Shown here in pieces: positions 18,692 through 27,465 of a stretch of DNA of 62,107 nt (within the stretch, counting starts at the first letter, position 1; each line of letters opens with the position of its first letter). Where the stretch lies: NCBI GenBank assembly GCA_045594795.1, contig JAZNZF010000059.1:1-62107 (forward strand), in the 5' to 3' direction. The position numbers and the translations under genes were made by a program. The stretch comes from UMGS1532 sp045594795. GTDB taxonomy: Bacteria; Bacillota; Clostridia; Oscillospirales; Acutalibacteraceae. The notes under the pieces were generated by a model. The model made no database searches and was not told where the DNA came from. It worked only from the letters and a program-made list of their open reading frames with translations.

Positions 18692-18905
18692 ATGATTAAT
18701 ACTCAGGTAACTTTGTGGCTGTATAAACGCAGTATTATCGTAACGCGACAGAGCAATAATTTAATAAGTAAATGTATGAAGTTGGCGTATATTTATAAAA
18801 ATTAAATTAGTTATCTATATTAACTAAAATTGTGTTTTTATATGATAAGTAGCTTGACAAAGAATTGTTTAAACTGCTGAAATCCACAATTTGTGCTGAT
18901 TTTAA

Positions 18906-18934
18906 TTGACATTTACAACTATATTTTGTATAAT
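18906..18934 (+). promoter_or_regulatory. Consensus promoter for the HTH regulator
   Basis: A perfect TTGACA (18906-18911), 17-base spacer and TATAAT (18929-18934), about 50 bases before the regulator ATG. The remaining 295-base gap after rubrerythrin shows only a weak AT-rich hairpin at 18807-18827. Confidence 0.8.
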
Positions 18935-18986
18935 TATAACAAAGTTTCATTATTAAATTAGTGCAAGTTGAGAGGGTGGAATATTT

Positions 18987-19280
18987 ATGCCTGAGTTCAA
19001 AATCAGCACCGGGCGCCAAGCACTTATTGACGAATTAGTTGCACAGTTACCTAATTTTAGAAAGTTAATGCATATGTCCCAATCAGAGCTTGCCGAGAAA
19101 ATCGGTAAAAGTCGCCAAACAGTTTCTGATATCGAGCGTAAAACCGCACCAATGGGTTGGGACACTTATCTTGCAGTTATTAAAGTTTTCGAGTGCAACG
19201 GTTTATTTACAAGGGAAGTTAATTTCAGTTATGTCGAAAAGCTTAATAACGAGCTATTACTTGGTAACAAAAAAGTCTAA
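18987..19280 (+). CDS. XRE-family (Cro/C1-type) HTH regulator
   Basis: A 97-residue DNA-binding protein. The helix-turn-helix lies at about residues 25-80 with the pattern SQSELAEKIGKSRQTVSDIER. There is no additional sensor domain. It has its own consensus promoter and a GAGGG site, and is bounded by a terminator, so it is monocistronic. Targets cannot be inferred. Confidence 0.88.
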   Translation: MPEFKISTGRQALIDELVAQLPNFRKLMHMSQSELAEKIGKSRQTVSDIERKTAPMGWDTYLAVIKVFECNGLFTREVNFSYVEKLNNELLLGNKKV

Positions 19281-19314
19281 TTCAAAATTTTGAATCTCCT
19301 TTTTCTATACTGCA

Positions 19315-19347
19315 AAAACTCCGTCACAAAAAAGTGGCGGAGTTTTT
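19315..19347 (+). terminator. Terminator after the HTH regulator
   Basis: A stem of AAACTCCGTCAC / GTGGCGGAGTTT (one G-T pair) with an A6 loop, followed by TTTTTG. Confidence 0.9.
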
Positions 19348-19394
19348 GTTTGTATATATTTATTGTTTCTTCCAAAAATATATATGGTGATTAT

Positions 19395-20072
19395 ATGTTT
19401 ACTACCGTTTTAAGAACCTTACTTTTGTATATTTTATTGATGGTGGCAATGCGCCTAATGGGTAAAAGGCAAATAGGTGATATGCAACCTGCAGAGCTTG
19501 TGGTAACAATACTTATTTCAGAAATAGCCTCTATACCCATACAGGATACGTCACAGCCCATTTTTGTTTCTATTACTGCTATATTTGCTTTAGTTGCTTT
19601 CGAAATTGTGGTAACCGTAATTTCAATGAAATCAAATTTGATTAACAGCATAACCAACGGCAAGTCTGCAATTATTATTAAAAATGGAAAGGTGTTACAA
19701 CCACAACTAAAAAAAATGAGAATAACCATTGCCGATTTAATGGAGCTTCTTCGCGGGCAGGGTATATTTGATTTAAACGAGGTTTCTTACGCTGTGCTTG
19801 AGACAAACGGTACTTTAAGCGTACTGCAAAAGCCACAATTTCGTAATGCTCGGGTTATGGACTGTGCAAAGGTCAGCGAACCGGATTCATACCCATCGTT
19901 AGTTATAAGTGACGGAAAGCTACTAAAGCGCGGCTTAGAAGACGCAGAAACATCCGAAGCCGAGCTTGAAAAAATCTTAAGACAAAAGCATATAGACAAA
20001 AAGGACGTTTTTATTATGACAGTTGATAGATTTAATAATGTTGTAATTGTAAAAAAAGGAGAAGTAGTATGA
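19395..20072 (+). CDS. DUF421 (YetF-like) membrane protein
   Basis: A 225-residue protein with three N-terminal membrane helices (about 1-80) and a cytoplasmic DUF421 domain with the family signature MGKRQIGDMQPAELV near the N-terminus, then GKVL, RGQGIFDLNEV and an ending hydrophilic domain. The family (YetF/YrbG/YdfR) is linked to spores and germination in Bacillus, but its biochemistry is unknown. The frame is open back to 19290, which lies in the upstream terminator; the ATG at 19395 starts right before the first helix and is chosen, although its ribosome binding site is weak. It overlaps the next gene by 4 bases. Confidence 0.85.
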   Translation: MFTTVLRTLLLYILLMVAMRLMGKRQIGDMQPAELVVTILISEIASIPIQDTSQPIFVSITAIFALVAFEIVVTVISMKSNLINSITNGKSAIIIKNGKVLQPQLKKMRITIADLMELLRGQGIFDLNEVSYAVLETNGTLSVLQKPQFRNARVMDCAKVSEPDSYPSLVISDGKLLKRGLEDAETSEAELEKILRQKHIDKKDVFIMTVDRFNNVVIVKKGEVV

Positions 20073-20431
20073 GCAGAATTTGGGCTGGTGTAGTTATTGC
20101 TATTGTGATATCAAGCTTGTGCTGTGTAGAATGGTATAAATTAAACTCTGCGTTTAATAATGCCGAGCAAATGGTAATAAAGATGCAAGATAAATATATA
20201 AAGAAAGATACAAATGCGGTTAAAACCGATGCAAAAAAGCTTAAAAGCTATTGGGAAAGTAAAGAGAAAACGTTACATTTTTTTCTCTCTGAAGGCGCAA
20301 TTGATGGGGTAAGCCTTGAAATATCTTCGCTTCCTTTTATGTATAAGGATGAAAATTTTCTATATTACTGCAACAGTATTTTATTTAAAGTTCGCCACTT
20401 AAAAGAGCATATATCACGCAGTATTTTGTAA
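20069..20431 (+). CDS. DUF4363-like membrane-anchored protein
   Basis: A 120-residue protein with one N-terminal membrane helix (about 5-22) and a helical extracytoplasmic domain. Its form and its ATGA overlap with the DUF421 gene match the DUF4363 proteins that accompany DUF421 in Clostridia. A GGAG site lies inside the end of the preceding gene. Function is unknown; a complex with the DUF421 protein is a reasonable guess. Confidence 0.7.
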   Translation: MSRIWAGVVIAIVISSLCCVEWYKLNSAFNNAEQMVIKMQDKYIKKDTNAVKTDAKKLKSYWESKEKTLHFFLSEGAIDGVSLEISSLPFMYKDENFLYYCNSILFKVRHLKEHISRSIL

Positions 20432-20493
20432 AAAGTTAACTTATATCAAAAAACAAAGAACTACCTTGTTATGAAGCAAAACGGCTTTTCTAT

Positions 20494-20546
20494 TTATCTT
20501 CTCTCTTATCTTTTATCTGAAAACGACAATTTGAGAGAAGAGATAA
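20494..20546. other. Imperfect AT-rich hairpin
   Basis: TTATCTTCTCTC and GAGAGAAGAGATAA form an imperfect inverted repeat about 60 bases after the DUF4363 stop. It may end that transcript, but there is no clear U-run. Confidence 0.35.
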
Positions 20547-20574
20547 AAATTAAAAGAGAAATGTGAAGAGAACA

Positions 20575-20619
20575 AAAAGAAACGACAACTTATCAGTCGA
20601 TAAATTGTCGTTTCTTTTT
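20575..20619 (-). terminator. Terminator of the tRNA-Ser pair
   Basis: In the leftward direction the tRNA-Ser(GCU) CCA end runs directly into a stem of AAAGAAACGACAA / TTGTCGTTTCTTT that ends in TTTTTG. On the + strand it also has a T-rich flank. Confidence 0.85.
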
Positions 20620-20709
20620 GGCGGAGAAGGGGAGACTCGAACTCCCGCGCCGGTTACCCGACCTACACCCTTAGCAGGGGTGCCTCGTCACCAACTTGAG
20701 TACTTCTCC
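20619..20709 (-). tRNA. tRNA-Ser (GCU), CCA encoded
   Basis: A 91-base tRNA with a long variable arm (class II). Acceptor stem GGAGAAG / CTTCTCC, discriminator G, encoded CCA, GTTCGAGT T-arm and anticodon GCU in the minus-strand CTGCTAA context. Confidence 0.95.
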
Positions 20710-20734
20710 ATTTATGGTAACTTAGATAAAAATA

Positions 20735-20824
20735 TGGCGGAGAGAGTGGGATTCGAACCCACGGTACCCGTAAGGTACGACGGTTTTCAAGACCGTTCCG
20801 TTATGACCACTTCGGTATCTCTCC
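20735..20824 (-). tRNA. tRNA-Ser (UGA), CCA encoded
   Basis: A 90-base class II tRNA. Acceptor stem GGAGAGA / TCTCTCC, discriminator G, encoded CCA, T-arm GTTCGAAT and anticodon UGA in the CTTGAAA context. It precedes tRNA-Ser(GCU) by 25 bases in the same transcript. Confidence 0.95.
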
Positions 20825-20840
20825 ATTTGTCAGCCTATAA

Positions 20841-20869
20841 ATATTATCATATCGAAAATAAAAAGTCAA
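20841..20869 (-). promoter_or_regulatory. Promoter for the tRNA-Ser pair
   Basis: On the minus strand TTGACT (20869-20864) and TAATAT (20846-20841) are 17 bases apart, 17 bases before the first tRNA. Confidence 0.65.
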
Positions 20870-20952
20870 TATATTTTTTTAAAAATTAATTTCTAAAATT
20901 TCATTTCCAAAAAAAGTTATACATTTTTTAGGTATTTATTTTGTTATTTCAC

Positions 20953-20981
20953 TTGAACTAAACCACTACTTATAGTATAAT
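20953..20981 (+). promoter_or_regulatory. Promoter for miaB-ylbF-mutS-mutL-miaA
   Basis: TTGAAC (20953-20958), 17-base spacer, TATAAT (20976-20981), 67 bases before the miaB start. Confidence 0.7.
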
Positions 20982-21048
20982 ATTATAGAATATTATTATT
21001 TAATATACAAAGCGCTTTCGTTTTGTATTATTTGTAGGAGAAATTCAG

Positions 21049-22464
21049 TTGAAAAACGCTTTAAATATAAACTCGCAAGAGATAATTAATCAACAAACTA
21101 CATACACTAACTTGGCAAAAGAAAAGCTGCTACAAACCTTCGAGGGTAGTCCTAAGGCTTTTATACACACATACGGCTGCCAGCAGAATGTTAGTGATAG
21201 TGAACGTATGCAGGGTCAGCTTGTAGAGATGGGCTACACTATGTGCGAAAATGCAGAGGAAGCCGATTTTATTCTCTTTAACACCTGTGCCGTTCGCGAG
21301 CATGCAGAGGATAGGGTTTGGGGTAATGTTGGTGTGCTTAAAAAACTTAAAAAGCAGAACCCAAACTTAATAATTGCGCTTTGCGGTTGTATGTTTCAGC
21401 AGGCAAAAAATGCCGAGCGTGCGCGCAAAAGCTTCCCGTATGTAGATATAGTTTTTGGCACATACTGTCGTTGGCGTTTGCCCGAGTTTATTTATCGCAG
21501 ACTAACGGGCAGCCCCCGTATTTTTGAGATTACTGAAAATATGCAGGATATTGTTGAGGGGTTCCCTGTAAAACGCGACGGTAGCTTTAAAGGTTGGGTG
21601 CCGATTATGTACGGCTGTAACAACTTTTGCACCTACTGTATTGTGCCCTATGTTAGAGGTCGCGAACGTTCGAGGAAACCTCAGGATATAATAGCCGAAA
21701 TAACGGAGCTCGTAAATAGCGGCTACCGCGAGATAACCTTACTTGGCCAAAACGTAAATTCATACGGCAAGGGCGAAGCACACGGCGTGAACTTTGCAAA
21801 GCTTTTGCGTATGGTAAACGATATCGAGGGCGATTTTAGAATTAGGTTTATGACTTCGCACCCAAGGGACTGCACTAAAGAGCTGATAGATGCAATGAGT
21901 GAGTGTGAAAAGGTTTGCCATCACTTACATCTGCCGTTCCAAAGCGGGTCGGATAGAATTCTAAAAGAGATGAACCGCCACTACACCCGAGAGCAGTATT
22001 TAGAGCTAATAGATTACGCTAAGGGCAAGATGCCCGACCTTGATATTACAAGCGATGTTATAGTAGGCTTCCCGGGAGAAACCTATAACGATTTTTTGGA
22101 TACCGTTTCGCTTGTAGAAAAGGTGCGTTACTCAAGTCTGTTTACCTTTATCTTCTCAGCACGAAACGGCACACCCGCCGCCCAAATGCCCGACCCTGTA
22201 TCAAGAGAGGAAAAAGGCAAATGGTTTAGCGAGCTTTTGGCGGTGCAGGATAAAATATCCGACGAGCTGTCTGAAAAGTTAGTAGGCGGTACTTATCGTG
22301 TGCTGTGCGAGGGCAAGGGCAGAAGCGACGGATATATTGCCGGCAGAACATTCTCGAATGCGGTAATAGAATTCGAAGCACCCGAGCAGTTAATCGGTAG
22401 CTTTGCAACCATTAAGGTAATAAACAAGACCTCGGTTTTAGAGGGCGAAATAATTGGAGGATAA
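21049..22464 (+). CDS. miaB: tRNA-2-methylthio-N6-dimethylallyladenosine synthase MiaB
   Basis: MiaB adds a methylthio group to i6A37 in tRNAs that read UNN codons, the step after MiaA. The 471 residues start with TTG, supported by GTAGGAG upstream. An N-terminal MTTase domain holds three cluster Cys (TYGCQQN, NTCAVRE, CGCMFQ), the radical SAM site is CNNFCTYC followed by VPYVRGRERSR, and the C-terminal TRAM domain covers about the last 65 residues. miaA is the last gene of the same operon. Its end overlaps the ribosome binding site of the YlbF gene. Confidence 0.96.
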   Translation: MKNALNINSQEIINQQTTYTNLAKEKLLQTFEGSPKAFIHTYGCQQNVSDSERMQGQLVEMGYTMCENAEEADFILFNTCAVREHAEDRVWGNVGVLKKLKKQNPNLIIALCGCMFQQAKNAERARKSFPYVDIVFGTYCRWRLPEFIYRRLTGSPRIFEITENMQDIVEGFPVKRDGSFKGWVPIMYGCNNFCTYCIVPYVRGRERSRKPQDIIAEITELVNSGYREITLLGQNVNSYGKGEAHGVNFAKLLRMVNDIEGDFRIRFMTSHPRDCTKELIDAMSECEKVCHHLHLPFQSGSDRILKEMNRHYTREQYLELIDYAKGKMPDLDITSDVIVGFPGETYNDFLDTVSLVEKVRYSSLFTFIFSARNGTPAAQMPDPVSREEKGKWFSELLAVQDKISDELSEKLVGGTYRVLCEGKGRSDGYIAGRTFSNAVIEFEAPEQLIGSFATIKVINKTSVLEGEIIGG

Positions 22465-22468
22465 AAAA

Positions 22469-22876
22469 ATGGATAAAATTTTAGAGCTTTCACGCGAGCT
22501 TGGTAAACTTTTGCAACAAGAACAGTGCTATAAAGACTATATGCACGCTAAAGACGTTAACGATAACGACGAAAATTTACAAAAAGAAATTGGCGAGTTT
22601 AACATAGTTAAGCTCTCTATAGACCAAGAGTTAAGCCGCGAAGAACGCGACGAGCAAAAGTTCCGCGAGCTTAACGAACAGCTTCGCAGAATTTACAGCA
22701 ACATTATGGTAAACGAAAGCATGCAGGCTTTCCAAAAATCCAAAGCTGAGCTCGACCGCTTGGTTGCGGGTATTTATTCAGTAATAGTTAAATGCGCAGG
22801 CGGTGAAAATCCCGACGAGGTGAACTTCGAAGACGGTTGCAGCGGTAACTGTTCAAGCTGTGGCGGTTGTCACTAA
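22469..22876 (+). CDS. YlbF/YmcA-family protein with a Cys-rich tail
   Basis: A 135-residue helical protein of the Com_YlbF family. In Bacillus, YmcA (RicA) and YlbF (RicF) form with YaaT the Ric complex, which carries 4Fe-4S clusters and assists RNase Y-dependent processing and phosphorelay control. ymcA also follows miaB (ymcB) and precedes mutS there, so YmcA is the positional counterpart. The last 15 residues contain four Cys in CxxxCxxCGGC spacing, fitting a cluster ligand tail. The frame is open from a TTG at 22454, but that codon lies in the GGAGG site; ATG 22469 is the start. Confidence 0.85.
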   Translation: MDKILELSRELGKLLQQEQCYKDYMHAKDVNDNDENLQKEIGEFNIVKLSIDQELSREERDEQKFRELNEQLRRIYSNIMVNESMQAFQKSKAELDRLVAGIYSVIVKCAGGENPDEVNFEDGCSGNCSSCGGCH

Positions 22877-22922
22877 TAAAAAACTCAAGCTTATTTTATT
22901 TTTAGAACGGTAGGTTAAAGGA

Positions 22923-25526
22923 ATGGCTGAATTGTCCCCGATGATGAAGCAATATTTAGAAATAAAAAATAATAACCCCGATAGCATTTTGTTCTTTCGC
23001 TTAGGCGACTTTTACGAAATGTTTTTTGATGATGCGAAGATTGCTTCAGAAGAGCTCGACTTGGTTTTAACGGGTAGAGATTGCGGTCAGGAAGAACGCG
23101 CACCAATGTGCGGTGTGCCTTATCACAGCTGTGAATCGTACATCTCAAGGCTAATATCCAAAGGCTACCGTGTGGCAATATGCGAACAGACCGAAGACCC
23201 GCAAAAAGCAAAAGGACTTGTTCGCCGCGAGGTTACAAGCGTTATAACCCCAGGCACCGTTATAGACGACAGTATGTTAGACGAGTCACGCAATAACTAT
23301 CTTTGTGCGGTTGCATATAACGAGAAAGGTTGCGGAGTTTGTTTTGTTGACGCTTCAACGGGACTTTTGCATTTAACCGAGCTTAGCGGTGACGGTGTTG
23401 ACCAACGCATTATTGGCGAGCTTGGCAGATTTAACCCAAGCGAGCTTATCGAAAACGGAATAGAAAACCACCCCGAGCTGCTACAGTTTGTAGAAAGTCG
23501 TACTAACTGCCGTATTACAAAGCGCCCAAAAGAAAGCTTTAATAGTGACAGCGCAAAGGAAATTATACTTAACCATTTCAATGTGTTGGCTCTTGAAACA
23601 CTTAATCTTGTGGCCGATTCACCTGCCGTTATGGCATTGGGCGCGGCGTTAAACTATCTTTACGAAACACGCAAAACGGGTCTTGATGCAATTTCGGCTA
23701 TCGACTATTATACCGATAAAGAGTATATGCGGCTTGATATCAGTGCAATGCGCAACTTAGAGCTGTGTGAAACCCTGCGCAGCGGTGACAAGCGCGGTTC
23801 ACTACTTTGGGTGCTTGATAAAACAAAAACTGCTTTAGGTAAGCGTAGGCTTCGCGGTATGGTAGAGCAACCGCTACTTAACATTAACGAAATTAATATG
23901 CGTTTAAACGCGGTAGAGGAAATAACCGCAAGCACCCTAAAGCGCGGTGAAATTCGCGAAAATCTTGGTGGTATTAAGGATTTAGAGCGCCTTATGTCGC
24001 GCATTATTTACGGCACTGCAGGAGCGCGCGACCTTAATACGCTTGCATTCTCGATTGACTATATGCCCGAAATTAAGGCTCAGCTTGAGGGTTGCTCAAG
24101 CAAGCTTCTTAAAAAGATATATAGCGAAATAGACCTACTGCGCGATATAAGTGATAGAATACACGCAACTATAAGCGACGAGCCTGCAGCCCTTGTTCGC
24201 GAGGGTAACATAATTCGCGAAGGCTTTAGCGCCGAGGTTGACGAGCTTAGGAACGATTTTACTAACGGCAAGGATATTATTACGAGAATTGAAACTACCG
24301 AACGCGAAAACACAGGCATAAAGGCATTAAAGGTTAGGTACAACAAGGTGTTCGGTTATTACATAGAAGTACCCAACAGCTTTAAAGGACAAGTTCCCGA
24401 AAGCTATATAAGAAAGCAGACGTTATCTAACTGCGAACGCTATATTACCGACGAGCTAAAGGCGTTAGAAAGCCGTGTGTTAGGGGCTAGGGAAAGGGTA
24501 AATCAGTTAGAGTACGAAATTTTCGACGAGCTACGCCGCTTCGTAGCCGATAACCGCGCAAGAATACTCGCAACTGCCGACGCTATAGCAAGGCTTGATG
24601 CTATCGTTTCTTTAGCAGAGGTTGCAATGCGCAATAATTATACAAGGCCGGGTCTTAATAACTCAGGCAAGCTACAAATAAAAGATGGTAGACACCCAGT
24701 AGTAGAGCAGATTCTACGCCAACCGTTTGTACCTAATGACACTATGCTTGATACTGCAGATAACCGTTGCGCAATTATCACAGGTCCTAATATGGCGGGT
24801 AAATCCACTTATATGCGTCAGGTAGCATTAATTACAATAATGGCGCAAATCGGCTCGTTTGTACCGGCAAGTTTTGCAGATGTTTCTATCTGCGATGCGG
24901 TTTACACAAGGGTTGGCGCTTCGGATGACCTGGCTTCAGGACAGTCTACCTTTATGGTGGAAATGAGCGAGGTTGCCTATATTCTTAAAAATGCAACAAA
25001 AAGCAGTCTGCTTATTTTAGACGAGATAGGCAGAGGTACCTCTACTTACGACGGTATGTCTATTGCACGCGCCGTTTTAGAGCATTGTAGTGACAATAAA
25101 AAGCTTGGCGCAAAAACACTTTTTGCAACCCACTATCACGAGCTTACGGCTTTAGAGGGTACTATAAAGGGCGTTAAGAATTACAATATCGCGGTAAAAA
25201 AACGCGGTGATGATATAACCTTCTTGCGCAAAATTATGCGTGGCGGTGCCGACGATAGCTATGGTATCGAGGTAGCAAAGCTTTCGGGCATACCGCTTTC
25301 GGTAATCAACCGCGCAAAACAGGTATTAAGCGAAATAGAAAGCGAGGGTGTAAGCACACCGAGGGCAGTTAATACCGAAAGCTATAGCGACCAGATATCG
25401 TTATTACAACAAGGCAGCACAATGTTGATGGAAGAAATAAGCCTAATGGACGTTAACAATATGACGCCAATAGGCGCTATGCAAGCTTTAGCAGAAATTA
25501 TAGAAAAGGCAAAGGGCCTTTGTTAG
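22923..25526 (+). CDS. mutS: DNA mismatch repair protein MutS
   Basis: MutS recognises mismatches as a dimer and recruits MutL. The 867 residues show the mismatch-binding Phe-x-Glu in GDFYEMF (about 29-35), connector and core domains, the clamp (about 430-540), and the ABC-type ATPase with Walker A GPNMAGKST (about 620-628), a Walker B LLILDEIGRGT and the FATHYHEL switch. Length is normal. It is followed 23 bases later by mutL, the usual arrangement. Confidence 0.97.
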   Translation: MAELSPMMKQYLEIKNNNPDSILFFRLGDFYEMFFDDAKIASEELDLVLTGRDCGQEERAPMCGVPYHSCESYISRLISKGYRVAICEQTEDPQKAKGLVRREVTSVITPGTVIDDSMLDESRNNYLCAVAYNEKGCGVCFVDASTGLLHLTELSGDGVDQRIIGELGRFNPSELIENGIENHPELLQFVESRTNCRITKRPKESFNSDSAKEIILNHFNVLALETLNLVADSPAVMALGAALNYLYETRKTGLDAISAIDYYTDKEYMRLDISAMRNLELCETLRSGDKRGSLLWVLDKTKTALGKRRLRGMVEQPLLNINEINMRLNAVEEITASTLKRGEIRENLGGIKDLERLMSRIIYGTAGARDLNTLAFSIDYMPEIKAQLEGCSSKLLKKIYSEIDLLRDISDRIHATISDEPAALVREGNIIREGFSAEVDELRNDFTNGKDIITRIETTERENTGIKALKVRYNKVFGYYIEVPNSFKGQVPESYIRKQTLSNCERYITDELKALESRVLGARERVNQLEYEIFDELRRFVADNRARILATADAIARLDAIVSLAEVAMRNNYTRPGLNNSGKLQIKDGRHPVVEQILRQPFVPNDTMLDTADNRCAIITGPNMAGKSTYMRQVALITIMAQIGSFVPASFADVSICDAVYTRVGASDDLASGQSTFMVEMSEVAYILKNATKSSLLILDEIGRGTSTYDGMSIARAVLEHCSDNKKLGAKTLFATHYHELTALEGTIKGVKNYNIAVKKRGDDITFLRKIMRGGADDSYGIEVAKLSGIPLSVINRAKQVLSEIESEGVSTPRAVNTESYSDQISLLQQGSTMLMEEISLMDVNNMTPIGAMQALAEIIEKAKGLC

Positions 25527-25549
25527 TTTAAAAAAAGGAGGTGGCACTT

Positions 25550-27463
25550 ATGCCAAAAATTAATGTGCTCGACAAACAAACAGCAGAGCTTATTGCGGCA
25601 GGCGAGGTTGTAGAAAGACCTGCTTCGGCAATAAAAGAACTTATCGAAAACTCTATAGACGCAGGTGCCACACGAATAACTGTAGAAATAGAGGGTGGCG
25701 GCATCTCTATGATGCGCGTTACCGACAACGGATGTGGTATTTCGCGCGAGGACGTACCCAAAGCCTTTTTGCGCCACGCAACAAGTAAAATTTCAAAAGG
25801 TGACGACCTGAATTCTATAGGTACGCTCGGCTTTAGGGGTGAGGCACTTGCCGCCATAAGCACTGTATCGAGAGTTTCTATGATTACGTGTCAAAAGGAA
25901 GACGAGGTTGGAACACGCTATATAATTGATGGCGGCGAAGAGGTGCTCGTAGAAGAAATTGGTTGCAGTGTAGGAACTATTATCGAGGTGCGCGACCTGT
26001 TTTATAACACCCCTGCAAGAATGAAGTTTCTTAAAAAGGATGTTAAAGAGGGCGCAAACGTTGCCGCAGTTGTAGATAGAATTGCACTTTCGCATCCCGA
26101 GGTTGCCTTTGAGTTTATAAAAGACGGAAAGCGAGTTTTAAGCACACAAGGTAATTCTAATTTAAAAGACACGGTATATGCTGTTCTTGGCAGAGAGGTA
26201 GCACTTGGCACTCTGCCTATAGATTACACTTACGAGGGTGTGCGGGTTCACGGGCTTATCTGTAAGCCTTTTAAGTGCCGACCCAATCGCAATTTACAGC
26301 TAACCTTTTTAAATGGCAGATTTATTAAATCCAAAACCGCTATGGCAGCGCTCGATGTTGGCTACAAAAACTCTGCAATGGTGGGCAAGTTCCCATATTG
26401 CGTGCTTAATATCGAGATGCCTTACGAGTTTGTCGATGTTAATGTGCATCCGGCTAAAACCGAGGTGCGATTTGCAAACGAAAATTTAGTGTTTGATGCC
26501 ATAAGGTACGGTGTTAAAAACGCATTGGCAGGTGACACTTCACGCCCCGAAATTAAAACTGACAAACAGGTTTTAAAAGAGCGTATGACCTCTAAAGAGT
26601 TTTTGGATATACTCACTGAAGAAAACAAACCCTCTAACCAAAATCTACCCATATCTTTTAGGGTTAACGAGGCTTCCAAAAAACAAACCAATACCATTAC
26701 TGCTAACCAAAACGTTATGCGTGATGATAGTAAAATTAAGGAAAGCGAGCTTAATGCACCGCCTGTTGATATCAACGTAGTGATTGATGTAGAGCCTCCC
26801 AAAACCGATAGCTTTAAGGTTTACAAGGTTATAGAGCCAGAAAGCACACCGCAAGTTAAACAGCAGCATAGCGCAGAAAAGTCCGAGTTACCAATCGCAC
26901 CGATGCCAATGCTTATTGGCGAGGCGTGTAAAACCTATATTATAGCAGAGTATGAGGACAAGCTTTACCTAATAGACAAGCACGCGACACACGAAAGAAT
27001 TCTTTTTGAAAAGCAAAAAAGCGAGGGTGCAAGTGAAAGCCAAATGCTTTTAACGCCAATAACCGTAACCCTTACTAAGCCTGAGCATGCTGCAATAATT
27101 GAGAATGCCGAAAAATTAACCTATGCAGGTTTTGATATCGACGATTTTGGCGACGGTGCATTGCTTGTTCGTGCAGTACCCTCAATGCTATCGGGTTGCG
27201 ATTATTCTTCACTGCTTTCAGAAATAGCCGAAAGCTTACTCAAAACCAATTCGGTTATGATAGAAAAGCTTGACAGGATTTATCATACAGTTGCTTGCAA
27301 GGCGGCTGTAAAAGCGGGCTATACCTCAAGTGATATGCAACTTCGCGAGCTTATGAACGAGGCTCTTACAAACCCACAAATCCGCTATTGCCCACACGGC
27401 AGACCCGTAGCTATAGAGCTAAGTCAAAAAGAATTACAAAAAATGTTTGGAAGAATAGTTTAA
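25550..27463 (+). CDS. mutL: DNA mismatch repair endonuclease MutL
   Basis: MutL is the mediator of mismatch repair. The N-terminal GHKL ATPase has ELIENSIDAGAT, DNGCGI and GFRGEAL motifs. The C-terminal domain keeps the nicking motif as DKHATHERILFE (the DQHAx2Ex4E motif with Gln replaced by Lys), plus an ACKAA and CPHGRP site, so this is an endonuclease MutL, as expected in a species without MutH. The GTG at 25541 overlaps the AAAGGAGG site, which fits ATG 25550. Length 637 is normal. Confidence 0.96.
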   Translation: MPKINVLDKQTAELIAAGEVVERPASAIKELIENSIDAGATRITVEIEGGGISMMRVTDNGCGISREDVPKAFLRHATSKISKGDDLNSIGTLGFRGEALAAISTVSRVSMITCQKEDEVGTRYIIDGGEEVLVEEIGCSVGTIIEVRDLFYNTPARMKFLKKDVKEGANVAAVVDRIALSHPEVAFEFIKDGKRVLSTQGNSNLKDTVYAVLGREVALGTLPIDYTYEGVRVHGLICKPFKCRPNRNLQLTFLNGRFIKSKTAMAALDVGYKNSAMVGKFPYCVLNIEMPYEFVDVNVHPAKTEVRFANENLVFDAIRYGVKNALAGDTSRPEIKTDKQVLKERMTSKEFLDILTEENKPSNQNLPISFRVNEASKKQTNTITANQNVMRDDSKIKESELNAPPVDINVVIDVEPPKTDSFKVYKVIEPESTPQVKQQHSAEKSELPIAPMPMLIGEACKTYIIAEYEDKLYLIDKHATHERILFEKQKSEGASESQMLLTPITVTLTKPEHAAIIENAEKLTYAGFDIDDFGDGALLVRAVPSMLSGCDYSSLLSEIAESLLKTNSVMIEKLDRIYHTVACKAAVKAGYTSSDMQLRELMNEALTNPQIRYCPHGRPVAIELSQKELQKMFGRIV

Positions 27464-27465
27464 CA

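Noticed and set aside
18692..18986. Small RNA gene between rubrerythrin and the HTH regulator
   Set aside because: Only a weak AT-rich hairpin at 18807-18827 and the regulator promoter are visible; no terminator-ended unit.
20563..20889. 108-codon frame on the + strand
   Set aside because: It runs over the two reverse-strand tRNA-Ser genes and their terminator; it has no ribosome binding site and its sequence is tRNA read backwards.
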